A stretch of DNA of 64,000 nt from Alitta virens (taxonomy: Eukaryota > Annelida > Polychaeta > Phyllodocida > Nereididae), in the NCBI GenBank assembly GCA_932294295.1, contig OW028581.1:17280662-17344661 (forward strand). The letters are read 5' to 3'. Below, piece after piece: positions 49,760 to 62,150 of the stretch. The position numbers and the translations under genes were made by a program. The notes under the pieces were generated by a model. The model saw nothing but the letters and a program-made list of their open reading frames with translations. It ran no database searches and was not told the DNA's origin. Position 1 is the stretch's first letter. Every line of letters begins with the position of its first letter.

Positions 49760-51889
49760 TAATATCTGAACTTCTCAAGTTAGGTGCACACAATTTTTTT
49801 GCAAGGCACTAATGTAGGTTAGTCTGTGGTGATCAACGACCTATACCTCCCTGTTGTTTCTCAACTGTAAACAAATAGATTCAGATATTTTTATTTCACC
49901 TAAAGCAGTTATCAAAATTACAAATTTCAATCAGGTTTATTAAACTTTGCTTTAAGTAGGGTGACCCATTTAATACATCTTTGATGAGGCTGCCAAGGGG
50001 CCACCCTAGTCTTAATATAAAAATAATAATTTATCTTTCAAATTTCAATCTTCTAATATGAATAAGTGAATACCTTATTTGTGAAAACACATGCTTTAAA
50101 CAAAGTAAGTAAGTAAGTTGAAGGCATTTTGAATTCACATAAAAAGGAATGTATATAACGGTTAAAGAACTAATTTAATATAATGTAATAACACATACCT
50201 TTCGATTAAATGTGGACATCATTGAAGTGTCAATTTTCTGCAAGCATCCTTGAACATGTTCCGCTATCTCAAATTTTTATATCCAAGCATTAACTCATGT
50301 AGCGATATACATGGTTCTAAGTTTTTAATTTGTATAAAAAGATGACTTGGGTTAAATATTTCACAAGACGCAAACCTGTTTGGTGTAATTCAGGCCCAAC
50401 TCTTCATCAATGACATTAGATGACCTTTTTTAAATCCAACATTCTCTGGTTGCAATAGTAATAAAACATTATTAAAAATAATCCCAAAATAAATCTGAAA
50501 CACTAATAATGATTTGATTCAAGTTTGGTGACACTGTCCATTATATTACAGCCAATTTCATAGACTTTGGGAACCTAACTCCAGGGCTCAGAGTCAGAGT
50601 AGCATTTATACATAAGTGGGAGGTGACACTCCAAAGACAATTACATGTTGCTATAAGGGTGCCACCAGATAAGGGAAGGGGTGCATTGGAGGAACCATCC
50701 TGCAGACCACATTATCAGCTACAAGTCAACATAAGATAAAGCCAATGACATTCCCAAATTTACATGATGTCCCCTGGAGCAGCTATCTCTGCTCTGGAAT
50801 TTAGTTTCCAAGTACATGAAATTGGCTGTAAGACGTGTTGTGGTGCAGTACATATTAATAAGAAGCAGGGGTCTAAAATTGAGGTTTAGAGGCCGGTTGA
50901 TCTAAATCGCCATGGGTAATCAAGACATTGCGGTAAAGCTGAATGAAATGCAGGTAATACCCGATGCAAACTTATAAAAAAGGACCGACCCCCCCCCCCC
51001 CCCTCAATGTCTCAAACCCATATTAAACAATGCCTGTGATTTAATCTTTTGACCATTATCTCTTAATTTTACATGTTAAACGATCAATCATGACCAATGG
51101 TTTCACGAGGATCTGCTTAGTTCCTCCATGCCATGGCTGGGTTTGAACTCTATAGTACACTAGTCCAACACACTCTTTAAAAAAAAAGGTTCTCTAGGGC
51201 ACTCTTTGTTGCTTCGATGAACCCCGAAGTCCCTCCAAAGGAAAAAAAGCTGCATCACAAAATGCAAGCTGTTTCATGGGTCATTAAAGGGTGCTTTACA
51301 TATATATATATATCTTTATTACACACACATAAAGGTGTACAGACATGGTGAGGTAAATTATTTTAGATTTTTTACATATAAATTATGAATGAGAAAGAAA
51401 ATGTAAAAATTTTGAAAGTTCATCAGGTGTAAATTGTACTCTATTGTCTATAATGTCTTTGATAGCCTCAATCATGGCAAAATCTTCTGAGGAGCACTTG
51501 CAGGAATTCAACTTGCAAACATCAACGACCCCATTTAAGTGGTAATAGTTCTGTATATAGTTCAAATTGTCACCTATAATTGTCTGGATATTTGCTGTAC
51601 CTTTGGTTGCAATGAATTTGACAAATTAATAATCCATCACATTTTTTGCCAGTGTATTGGCCTTAGTTTACTTCAATGCAGCACAATGGCTCGTGTCCTT
51701 TGACCTTAGCTCAAGATTCTATTTGCAGCTTAAATATGGTAATGCACCTGTGCAGCTGCAGTTTTACACAGTTAATTTTCACTTCAAATACTGCCACACT
51801 CATATTTCAGCCAGGTAATGTCATTGAGTCGTAAAAAAATATTTAGGAATAATTTTAGAGGATTGCCCGAATGCTCATGTATACTGTAA
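49760..51889. other. Upstream of the receptor gene; largely unannotated
   Basis: AT-rich with no recognised gene. A 60-codon minus-strand frame at 51383-51565 (SCKCSSEDFAMIEAIKDIID) followed by AATAAAGATATATAT could be the last codons of a LINE but is unproven. A poly-C run lies near 50990-51003 and short (TA)n near 51300. The receptor promoter is probably near 49.8-50.2 kb (inference). Confidence 0.35.
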
Positions 51890-53169
51890 AGCCCCTGTCA
51901 CACTGGGCGATTTAGCCGTAGTGAAGCCGTAGTATTACGCAATTGTTACGCAACACGCTACCCGGCTCCAAGCCGGCTGCTCCAAATGGGCTACCCGGCA
52001 AGCACCCGTGGGACCCGTGGCCAAGCTGGGAAACCCGGCCCCGGTAGCCGGTTGAGCCATTGCTTGCATGGCACAACCGTAGAAATCTCCCGGTTGTCCA
52101 AAAAATTTAAAATACCCGTGGAAGCCGGCGGGTGACCCGTCGAAGCCGGTGAATTATCCGTCGCCGGCGGCTTGTTCAGGGGTTCCACGCCGGCTTCCAC
52201 GGGTAACCCGCCGGCTTCCAGGGGTTACCCGCCGGCTGTTTGCTACCAGCATCAGTGTAGGCAGGGAGGGGGGGGGGGGGTAGTGTATACTTCAAAAGGC
52301 TGCTGCTCCTCTAATATTAGTCCGATTTTCGTCAAATAAGGACTGAATTGTAGTATATTTCATACTGAATCCATACATGTTTTCGAAAATAGACCAAATA
52401 TTAGGCGAGATATTTGTCTGAGAAGGCAGTTGTCTGGCGGCGAAGGGGCTCTATGTATGGTCATGACTTGAATGGTGTGGTCAATATTTTTTACCATGAT
52501 ATATATACATTGTTTGGATGAGCTTTATTGCAATTCATTTCTACTCATTCTGCCAAATGCCATGACCGTTATGTCAATTGCTATTAGCATTTTGAATGAT
52601 ACAAAGAATGGGTGTAGAGAATACAGCAAATGCTCAATACATGTGTCAATTGCCTAATTGCTAGCTACAAGTCCCCTGTCCACAGGACAGGGTTACAAGG
52701 TCCTGGATGAAAAAATATTGACTTTTTGGCTTGAGTGGGAACTAGCCTTTTAGTAAACGTTTGTCACACAACATACACCCACTGTAGCGTTAGACATACC
52801 TTTTTTATATTGTGTCGCGCTCAGATATGGTTGATTTCTTCCAATATTAATCGATTTCTGTGCCATTTTCGAATTCACATTTCGGTAAACAAAGCTTGAA
52901 GCATGGCCGCCTAGTTCCGAAAAACTCACAAGAGGGCTCTGGCGACGTTTCAATGCCCCTAGTGGCACACAGAATAGTGCTGACCAGTCCTCATTTCTGT
53001 TACTGCTGGGGGCGTTGCAATGGGGAAAGTTTAGTGAATTATTAACAGAGTTTTTGGTGCTTGTTGATGTACTTCTTGGGCATTCTACTGTCAGATTCCG
53101 AGTGGACGAAAAGCAGTCTGTATAAAGAGCTATCAGCACCGAATCGCACTGATGCGCCCTCTTGTGTAT

Positions 53170-53440
53170 ATTTACCACAAAAAGCATGAACTAGCAAACG
53201 TGAATTTGAAAACGCTTTTGAAAAGGATAATTCCACTGGCTTTTTCAGCCAAATATGAATACAAGTTGATAGTTAACAGAGTCGTACTCCTGTGCATCAC
53301 GACGAAATAAGGTATGCTGACATGTTTACGGAGAAATATGTGTCGTAAATGTCAACATCAAAGAATTCCCATACAACGCGTTCCGACCCTACATCGCATC
53401 TAATGCAATGTAGGTCGGTTCTGGCTACCTAATTGCCTAA
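53170..53440. repeat. Dispersed repeat, copy 2 (see 16015-16262)
   Basis: Same orientation as copy 1. It ends with the palindrome CCGACCCTACAT, about 12 bp, then ATGTAGGTCGG. It sits in the middle of the 51890-55424 element. Confidence 0.65.
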
Positions 53441-54603
53441 ATTGGGGTTCTTTGACCTGTCATTTCGTTTAAAGATGTCACAGTAATATGACATTGTCTT
53501 GATTGTCATTCACAATTACAAAAAGATGTAATTGCTTTCATTAATTAAATAAAATGTATTTTATTGTAATTACCAGGCAATGATTATATTTGTATATATA
53601 TTAGCTAGATATTCTATATTATATAATAAGCATATAAATCTATCTGTCTCTCTAAACTATCTGTCTATCTACATATCCGATTTTCGTCAAATAAAGACTG
53701 AATTATTCAGGGAAATGTGTAGAATTTATATAATAGTTAAGGTGGGGAAAATTAATGGAGTATACTAGGCACAAACAAGAATATTCTTGTTAATAAAGTT
53801 AGTAATACCTCATAGAGTATAGATAAGTAGATATGTAGATAGACAGATAGTTATAAGATCTTCACCTAATAATATGTTACTATCAATAATTCATTGATTC
53901 GTAATCAATAAAAAACGAAAATAAAACAATGTTTGTTGGCTTGTTGCCAATACAATTCCGACTTGATAAAGATGTCTATGGAGCTATAACAACTTTCTAT
54001 AGATAGTTATACTCTAGTTTAGAGTAATCATTTTAGATATTTATTTCATTTTATATAAATTATCAATATTTCGTTCTTGTTGTTGTTACTGAAAATAATC
54101 CAACTGGAATTAAAATTGATATTGCATGTTCCATCCAAGATCAAAACAATCTCCCTCTTTAATATGCATAATAAACAGGAATCAGTTGAAATTCAGAATT
54201 TTAATTAATGCTTGTGATCAATGATGAAAAAGCATGACTTACCCCATTCTTTGTATTATTCAAAATGCTAATAGCAATTGACATAATGGTCAATTCAGAA
54301 TTTCAATTCATGCTTGTGATCAATGATTTTAATTCATGCTTGTGATCAATGATGAAAAAGCATGATTTACCCCATTCTTTATATTATTCAAAATGCTAAT
54401 AGCAATTGACATAACGGTCAAGGCAGATTGCTATTACATATATAGGTTAATTGACTTTACAAAACCAAAGGAAAAGTCCTTCCCATTGGCCAGTTGGCAG
54501 AATGAGTAGAAATTAATTGCAATAAAGCTCATCCAAACAATGTATATATAATGGTCAAAACTATTGACCACACCATTCAAGTCATGAGCATACACAGAGC
54601 ACC

Positions 54604-55135
54604 TTGCCGCCGCCAGAGAACTGGCTTCTCAGACGAATATCTCACTTAATATTTGGTCTATTTTCAATCTGAAATTCTGTGTGGAATTAGTATGAACTTT
54701 ACTATAATTCAATATTTATTTGACGAAAATAGGATTAATATTAATGGAGCAGCAGCCGCCGCCAGACAACCGCCTTCTTCAGACGAATATCTCGCTTAAT
54801 ATTTGGTCTATCTTCAATCCGAAAACACCTATGGAGTCAGTATGAATAATACTACAATCCAGTCTTTATTTGACTAAAATCGGAATAATATTAGGGGAGT
54901 AGCAGCCTTTTAAAGAAGCGCTCAGCATTGATACAGTCAGGGCGCGGATGTCTGCGAGAGCACCACTGTTTGCCTCCGCCAACCTAGCTACCTTCTCAGA
55001 CGAATAACTCGCTTAATATTTGGTATATTTTCGATCCAAAAACACGTATGGAATCAGTATGAACTACACTACAATTCAGTTTTATTTGACGAAAATCGGA
55101 CTAATATTAGGGGAGCAGCAGCCTTTTAAAGTATA
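54604..55135. repeat. Three tandem copies of a 160-180-bp unit
   Basis: Units near 54604-54735, 54755-54905 and 54960-55130 share CTCAGACGAATA, CGCTTAATATTTGG, TTTATTTGACGAAAAT and AGCAGCAGCCTTTTAAA. One inverted single copy lies at 52290-52445. A separate tandem duplication of a 130-bp piece with GCTAATAGCAATTGACATAA lies at about 54180-54420. Confidence 0.75.
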
Positions 55136-55427
55136 CTCCTGGAAGCCGTCGAGTTACTCCTACTACCCGCCGGCTTACTCCCACAACTCGGCGAGTAACC
55201 CCGTAGAACCCGCTGAGTCACCCGTAGAACCCGCCGAGTCACCCGTAGAACCCGCCTAGTCACCCGTAGAACGCGGCGGGTAACCCGTAGAACACGGCGG
55301 GTGCTGCCCCGCACCTTTTTGCCGCCAGAATCCGTCGCCAACCCGGCGGAAAAAGCTGTTACATAACCGTTATGTCACTCTCACGGGTTCACTACAGCTA
55401 AAACAGCCCAGTGTGACAGTAGCTTAA

Positions 55428-55789
55428 GACTCTTGGGAGTCTTGGTTGATACTTGGACGGCAACTTCAGCATAAATAGAAATTGCATTTTAAAAAATTAC
55501 ATAATCCAACTCAAATTTAAATCCAGTATTAATTTTTCTTCAAATTAAAATCACTAGCTATTTGGACAATACCAGTCCAGCAACTAATGGACCGACATTT
55601 TTCTGCCGGTCCGGCACAAGTCTGATCCAGGCTGTGGTCCTGGACTGTTCCGGTCCAAAAGCAGTCCAGGCCACATCACAATTCTGCACTATGAAGACTT
55701 TACAATGGACTATAAGTGATGTACATGACCATATAATGTCTTCAAGCAGAGATGCTAATTATCATTTATACTGATAACCTTGCTTGATT
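55428..55789. other. Spacer between elements, nothing recognised
   Basis: No gene or known repeat; several GGTCC/CAGTCC words give weak internal repetition near 55570-55670. Confidence 0.4.
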
Positions 55790-56429
55790 AGTCTTAGATA
55801 CAGCAGCTTGTATTGTATCTACCCCACTCAAGCTCATGAGATCTTTCACCTTACTGTGGACACTGATACTTGTTCATTGGGTTTAACTAATGCCAGGAGC
55901 ATTATATTTTGTTTGGCATCCTCATTAGTCCTCCATTCTTTGATCCTATTCAGATATGCCTGAACACAAGCTAAGACGTCTAATTTCTGACTCAAATTCT
56001 GTCAGTCCTGGTTTTCGCATTTGTCAGCTTGCCAATTGTGTATCCGCATGATCTTTGATCAGCTGGGGATTAATGCTTCCAATTTCATGAGCTCTGCCTA
56101 TCACGGCTTATTTTAATAGCGTTACCATTTCCATGGTTCCTTGTCTGTTAAGTCGCTGTTATTGCCCATGTTGTCAATGTATGTTATACCACTGTTTGCC
56201 TTTTTCATCCAATCAGAGGCCAAGATTCCAGGGGGATAAATTGCATATGCCTGGGAGAATATGGTCACACTTGACTGGCTACAAGTTGTAGTAAAACAAT
56301 TAAACAATGCACAACAATCAAATGAACATCTTATATAATAAGCAAACAAAAGTCTTAAGGGGAGAACGTCATATTCAAGTGATCAAACAACTACAAACAA
56401 AACAAGTGGCATAAGTTAGATAATGACTT

Positions 56430-56510
56430 TGTTTTCGTGAATATGCAATTAATCCTCGGCTAAAGCCTCGGATAAATTGCATATTCACTCAAACGCGGTC
56501 ATTATCTATC
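56430..56510. repeat. Short palindrome inside the DIRS remnant
   Basis: GTGAATATGCAATTAATCC and its near-complement (GGATAAATTGCATATTCAC) flank a 12-bp centre GGCTAAAGCCTC. It may be part of a small inserted element between two recombinase pieces, which are farther apart than expected. Confidence 0.5.
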
Positions 56511-58254
56511 ACTTATAGAGCATTCAATCAAACTGACTACATTTCACACATGAGATTTATGGAAGTTTTGATGTGATGTCATAAGAAGTTCTGGCTTATC
56601 CCTGAGTTTGTTGTTTGTCCAAATAATTGTTGACCCCAGGCAGGGTCTTAAAGATTAAATGGGGACCAGATGGTTAGGCATCAATTTTTATATATTTTGA
56701 TTTAGTGGTCTCCTCACCCACACTATGAGCCCACACTTGCATACGTCACTTGATCAGTTGTGGTGGGTTGGATAGACTCATTGTGGTCAGTTTGGTGGAA
56801 CAAGCAGTAACAGCATATCCACATCCCATATATCTGCTTACCTCGGTTGTGGGGTCTTTCATCAAACACTCTTGTCATGAACTGTTTGACCATCGGGTGC
56901 TGGCCCACTTTGTGTCCATCTAATTCTGGGTGACAAGCTGAAGAACACCAAACCAGCTCGGCAAATTACAGAAAGTTCACTACATTACAGTGGGTTCACG
57001 TGAAGTGCTTACTTTTGCTCAATATTCATATGAAAATTGGCTATCATGACTCATCATCACAGTTGTGTGTCATAACTCAACCTCCAGCTGCTTGGCCATG
57101 AGGATTTGGCTGCTTGTCCACTGCAATGGCATTCACAATGTTGACCAGCTTGCAATTCAGGTCCCAAGCTCAGTCATTCTTTGCATGGGATCATGAGTCA
57201 TCATGGACATTTTAATATGAACAACTAGCAAAAGCACTTCACGTGAACCAACTGTAACCAGAGAGGCTTCAAGTTGATTAATCACCTCGGAATCGCACCA
57301 GCTAAGCCAATTACGATTAATTTATGCCAGGCGCTATTGTAGACAGATTGCGTGGCTGTTCTCCTGGATTTTCCCAACAATTCACAAGCTGTTTCTGAAA
57401 ATCCTTCTGCTCCCCGAGTTGTCTGCCGCTAGGTGCAAGGTTTTGTTCAGTATTAACAGTAAGTCTGACATTTGAGGAATCAGTCGCGGATAATCTATTA
57501 TCATCTGAATCATCTTGTTGCATCCTCCATACCATGTAATCATTACCACTTTTGCTTTCTCTCTGAATCTTTGTAACCACTTCCTATCATACAGAACGGA
57601 GGGAAAGCAAAAGCTTAGAAGCCCTTCCATGGGATCCAAAATGCATCAGTTACTATAGCTTCTGGATCGGGTTTCCAATAATTCAGTTGATCTGTAAATA
57701 GATCTATTTCCATTGGCCCCAAATCTTGTTGATCTGATTGAATATTTGTGTGTTCAACTGCCAGTTACTGGTGTCGTGGTAATGTCGGGACTGATGGTCT
57801 GCAATTTGGTTGAAAACCCCCGCTAGGTGCTCGGCAGTAATTATACGCAAATCCTTGGTCACACTCACATGAGGTCCTGGGATCGAGTCCACCCCCCCCC
57901 CCCCCATCTTGTTGACAACTGTGGTTGCTACTATATTGTCTATCTTTTTCTGCACATGTTGTAGCTGCCTTGTTTCACAAAATCTCACCGCCTTTTACTC
58001 TAGTTCATTTATGTGTAACATTTGTTGTTCATCGAACCTGAGTTCACTGCCCCAACCTAATTTGGAAGCATCAAATCTGGCACTGGTTTAATAGCTTTAG
58101 CTTCTGGTGTTCTGGAAGTAGGTGGTATTCCTCTGTTCCAGATCCATTTTCTTCTGTACAGTATAGTTTGTGACTGAATGTTGAGTATTTACAATTTTGT
58201 GCAATATATACATTAGGTTTCCCTCAATATTATAATATAGCTAGCTGAGCCTCT

Positions 58255-59560
58255 GATGCTGCCATGCAAGTATAAGTCCTCTTATTTATTGTTTACAGTT
58301 AATACTGAATTTAGGATGCTAATGCTGCTCTGCATCCTGGTTCCATATATTCCGAAATCCTGGTTCCATATTCCTTCGGATTTATACATTTGTGGACCCC
58401 AAAACTTCTCTAGTGCATTCTTAAAGGCATTTAGACTGTGCCATACCGCTTTTTCTGGTAATTTTTTCCACTCTTCAACCATCCTTATGGTGAAGAAATT
58501 CTCAGATCCTATCTCAGGAATCTTGTCTTGAAGAGTTTAAGTGGATTTCCTTTCGTTTGTCCTTCTATCCTGTGCAGTCTTGGTGTGCATTCAGAGTCAT
58601 AGATGCTGTGCAATATTTTTAAACAGTTCGATCATGTCCCCTCGCGTCCTTCTATGTAGCAATGTTGGTAGGTTCAGGTATTTCAGCCTTTGATGATAGT
58701 TCATACCTTGTGTTCCATTGACTAGTCTAGTGGCATTTCTCTGTACCTGTTCCAGTCTTCAAATGCCTCCCTTGCTGTGTGGGCTCCATACTGATTGTGC
58801 ATACTCAAGATGACTCCTCACTAGCGATGTTTATAGTGGTAGGAACACTTCTTTGTCCAAGTGTATAAAAGTCCTTTTTATGAGTCCCATCAATTTGTTT
58901 GCCTTCTTAATGATCCCGCCAATGTGTTCCTTGAATGTCAGCTTGTCATCTATGACAACACCTAGATCCTTTTCGTTACTAGTTGTAGCAATTTCGCTTA
59001 GTAGATTTTGGATCGGTTCAATAAGTGCTCTATGATCAGATGTGAAGTTTGGTCTTCTACTAATGGTCATCTGTTTGTGGTTGTCTGGGTTGAACTGAAG
59101 TAACCACTCTTCGGACCAGCTGTCCAATTTCTCCAAGTCATTATTCATGGCTCCAAAGTTTGTGACATCTCGGGCTATTTGGAACAATTTGGAGTCATTA
59201 GCAAACATGTAGACTGTGTTTTCTAGGCTCTCCGGGAGGTCATTTATGTATGAAACGAACATCGAAGGACCCAAAACTGAGCCTTGGGGTATTCCGCTAG
59301 TAACATCTACCGATTCTGATTTCTCATCTCCAACTGCTACGAAGAGCTTTCTATTCTTTCGGAAATCTTGGAGCCAACCTTTGATGGGGTCTTGTATGCC
59401 ATAGTACTCGATTTTCTGAAGAAGTCTACGATGTGGTACCAGATCAAACGCCTTCCTAAAGTCCAGGTATATCACTTCTATACTGTCACCATTGTCGAGC
59501 ACCTTAGTCCACAGGTCTAGGATATTCAATAACTGCAACACTGTTGATCCGTCTGTGTCC
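58255..59560 (-). pseudogene. CR1/L2-like LINE reverse transcriptase inserted in the DIRS element
   Basis: From 59541 the minus strand has an open 236-residue frame: IEVIYLDFRKAFDLVPHRRL, SGIPQGSVLGPSMFVSYIND, then YMFANDSKLF where F-A-D-D is expected, then TSNEKDLGVVIDDKLTFKEH. Further frames continue to 58282 with WKKLPEKAVWHSLNAFKNAL near the end. These are the palm, thumb and C-terminal signatures of CR1/L2 LINEs. The first catalytic Asp of the FADD box reads Asn and there are several stops after 58831, so the copy is dead. Its 5' part is missing, as usual for target-primed insertion. Confidence 0.8.
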
Positions 59561-60831
59561 CTTCCAATTTTCCTGCTTGTCCATCTACCAGGTTAATTCT
59601 TTGAGACACTCCTGGTTCAGTGTCACTGGTGGTTCGTACTGTAAATTGTTGTTCGGCAGAGCTCGAATTTTGCATCTGCATGTTGGGACAGTGTAGTGTT
59701 CCTGGTTGTACAGCTTTTACTGTTGCAACCAATCGGCCAATTAGCACTGCTAACTGCTGTACTGTTGTTTCGAATAATGTTTGACATTCCTTTTGTATCT
59801 GATGTATTTTCTTGTGCGTTAACTGGATCATAATCTATCTGAACCCTAAAAACTCTATAATCTGAATAGGCTGCATTATTGACTCCTCCAAATTCACCAT
59901 GAACCCCAGATGAGTGAGTAGCTACACTGCTGAGTTGGTTTGCATCTCCTACTTTAGGGGATCTTTGTTGATAAAAATCATATCATCGGAGTAAATCACC
60001 ATTTGAATGCCCACCTGTCGCAAAAGAGCTACTACTGGTTTCAGAATCTTCATGAACATTCGAGGTGCGGAAGCCAGCCAGAATGAGAATACTCGGAAAT
60101 GATGCAGCTGTTCGCTCCATCAAATCGATTGGTATTTTCCCTGATATGCATCCTTCAAGTCCAGTTTCGTGAACAGGCTGCTTGGGGTGATCATGTCCAG
60201 AGCCAAATGGGCTCCCTCCATTTCGATATGCTCTTATGGTTTGAACGTGTTGGGCAGTCTCAGATTGAACACTGACTCATCGTTCTTGGGTCAAGGAATG
60301 ACCCAATACACTGGATGGGGCATTCTGTAACCTGTGTTTATTGCCTCTATCTCCAGCAGTTTGACTACTTCCCTTTCTTAGGCTGCTTGGTCGTTTGAGG
60401 GGAACCGTGGTGCACAGAGTTCTCTTACTTGAATTGGCATTTCTGTCCATTCTATTGGGCAAACGCGAACCGCCGCCAACACCCAACTGTCGATCTTTGG
60501 TTATTTTCTCCAAGCTGCCCCCGATTGGGTACTACAACAGGTGGAGCCCCAAAGATCTGTTAACCCCAGGATGTTGTTGACACCAATAGCTCTCTATCCC
60601 AGAAGTAGCTACCTCATTTAGCTCATTTGGCTCCACCCCTTGAAAAGTAGGAAAGTGGGACATACCCATTAGCGCCTGCTCCTGTGCCTTGGCCAACGGC
60701 AGAAAGACGGCCTGCCTCGAAAGGGCTTAAGTGGTATGCTGATGTCAGCTCTTGAATTTGCATTGTGGCTCAGTCTGAACTCTCTGGTGCTGACTCCCAA
60801 CTTGTAGATATAGGGCTTCATAAAATCTCGC

Positions 60832-61234
60832 AGAAAAAGTGCAGTATGGCGGATTCTTTCTTACCATATTTAGCGAGGCTCGTTGCTATACATATGACGT
60901 CAAATGCCTCACTTCAATGAATGATGTCACAAACAAAGATGCGATGGTTTCATTTTTCATGGCAAGAACGATGTTTATTTTTCCTTTTTCTCGGGCTACC
61001 GCCCCCAAGCCCCTGCTACTCTTCAGAAATGTTATTCTTGTTGTAATAGAACTTCAAAACTTGGTGAGTGTTGGTCAAAATAATGATATATTTTATATTG
61101 TTAATGCTGCCAGGTTTCCTTTGAACCCAGAACTGCCAGATATGCCACGACCAAAGCTCGTAGCAATTGTGAAAGGGCAATATCGTGGCTACTTGTCAGC
61201 AGGAACTAGACGGGCCGCCATACTGCACTTTTTC
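60832..61234. mobile_element. hAT-type MITE, family A copy 3, with an acquired fragment
   Basis: 403 bp with near-perfect terminal repeats AGAAAAAGTGCAGTATGGCGG and CCGCCATACTGCACTTTTTCT. The left 260 bp resemble the copies at 38576 and 46908. The right 110 bp (61101-61212) are instead an inverted duplicate of 61572-61686. No clear target duplication is seen. Confidence 0.85.
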
Positions 61235-61686
61235 TGAAGGTTTTCATGAAGCACTATCTGCAAACCATTGTCACAAGTATATCTTTTTCTGATATGAACA
61301 AATGTCAATAAAAGCTATATATATATATTTTATGGAACTCTCACCAAACATACCTCTGATGTTTGTTGGAACACATTGTTCACCAGTAAGCCTGTTTTCC
61401 TGTTACTCCGGACAAACTTGGAGAGCAAGTTTCTGTGCCTCAGGCGGTGTACAAAATATCACTATATGAACATTAATTTCTTTGACTAAAGGACAAACAT
61501 TATCTGCATCTGGTCTTTGTTGTTGTCTTTTCCTGGCACGAGGCAGATTCCAATTTACCCTTACCCTACGGCCAGTCTAGTTCCTGCTGACAAGTAGCCA
61601 CGATATTGCCCTTTCGCCATAGCTACGAGCTGTGGTCCTGGCACATCTAGCAGTTCTGGGTCCAAAAGTCTCCTGACAGCATTAAC
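61101..61686. repeat. 110-bp inverted duplication (61101-61212 and 61572-61686)
   Basis: The two arms share long exact blocks such as AAAGGGCAATATCGTGGCTA and TTGTCAGCAGGAACTAGAC at roughly 85 percent identity. Each keeps an open frame (LLDPELLDVPGPQLVAMAKG in the outer copy; LVAIVKGQYRGYLSAGTR in the MITE copy), hinting that the source was coding. I do not recognise the protein. Confidence 0.85.
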
Positions 61687-62150
61687 AGGAAGCTGGTCAA
61701 ATTTGGCTCAAAAGGTGGATCCAAGAATAATTTCTGAAAATGAACTCATTTTGCTCACCAGACAGGGTGTCCTGTGCCTCAGTTTCCTTTGCTATAATGG
61801 GTCATACATAGACAGATTACTGGACTTAAAATTCTGGGCTTGACTGTAGGTCATTCCAAGCCTCTGGATCCGTGTATTCTGAGTAATCACCATCATATTT
61901 GTCATCAAAACCAGTCAAGAATGTAAAATTAACGTGTGTAGTGATTGATCTGCTTCCATGGCGGATCTTTTCCAATGGCATGTCCTCCCCCCCCCCCCCC
62001 CCCAGCCAAGACTTTGGCCCCCCAAGCCCCCCCCCCCCCATTCCAGATTTCTCCATTGGTCATTGGAGGTGCTGACCAAGGAAAACAGCAAATACTGTTG
62101 ACCGGGGTATCTTTGGCTGCTTTTGCATAATGGATACTATTTTCTGCCAT
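61330..62150 (-). other. Minus-strand coding-like scraps with poly-C runs
   Basis: The minus strand keeps short readable pieces (VNWNLPRARKRQQQRPDADN near 61540, HIVIFCTPPEAQKLALQVCP near 61440, TGFDDKYDGDYSEYTDPEAW near 61890), interrupted by stops, suggesting a decayed gene or element of unknown type. Two poly-C runs lie at about 61987-62002 and 62029-62039. Confidence 0.25.

Larger units (their letters stand above)
51890..55424. mobile_element. 3.5-kb PIF/Harbinger-type non-autonomous element with long inverted arms
   Basis: Begins AGCCCCTGTCACACTGGGC and ends with the inverted partner (reading AGCTACTGTCACACTGGGC from 55424). TAA flanks both sides (51887-51889 and 55425-55427), the 3-bp duplication expected for PIF/Harbinger. 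Subterminal regions have arrays of CCCGT/GAAGCCGG-type motifs at left and CCCGTAGAACCCG at right. Inner arms (about 52290-52660 and 54240-55130) pair as a long imperfect palindrome, and the right arm carries a 3-fold tandem duplication. No transposase frame seen. Confidence 0.8.
55790..60400 (-). mobile_element. DIRS-like retrotransposon, decayed and interrupted by a LINE
   Basis: In minus-strand order: RT start (NLRLPNTFKP near 60270; LFTKLDLKDAY near 60165; WLASAPRMFMKILKPVVALL near 60060; catalytic VIYSDDMIF near 59980; QQLAVLIGRLVATVKAVQPG near 59740), then RNase H (DASKLGWGSEL near 58060; AEHLAGVFNQIADHQSRHY near 57810), then a tyrosine-recombinase-like N-terminus (HPMVKQFMTRVFDERP near 56880) and a later part (KLDVLACVQAYLNRIKEW near 55960). 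RT, RNase H and YR in this order are the hallmark of DIRS elements. Stops and frameshifts occur throughout. About 1.3 kb of LINE separates RT from RNase H. Confidence 0.75.

Noticed and set aside
52750..53236. A 145-codon minus-strand gene within the 51890-55424 element
   Set aside because: No recognisable motif and it overlaps a dispersed repeat; most likely chance.
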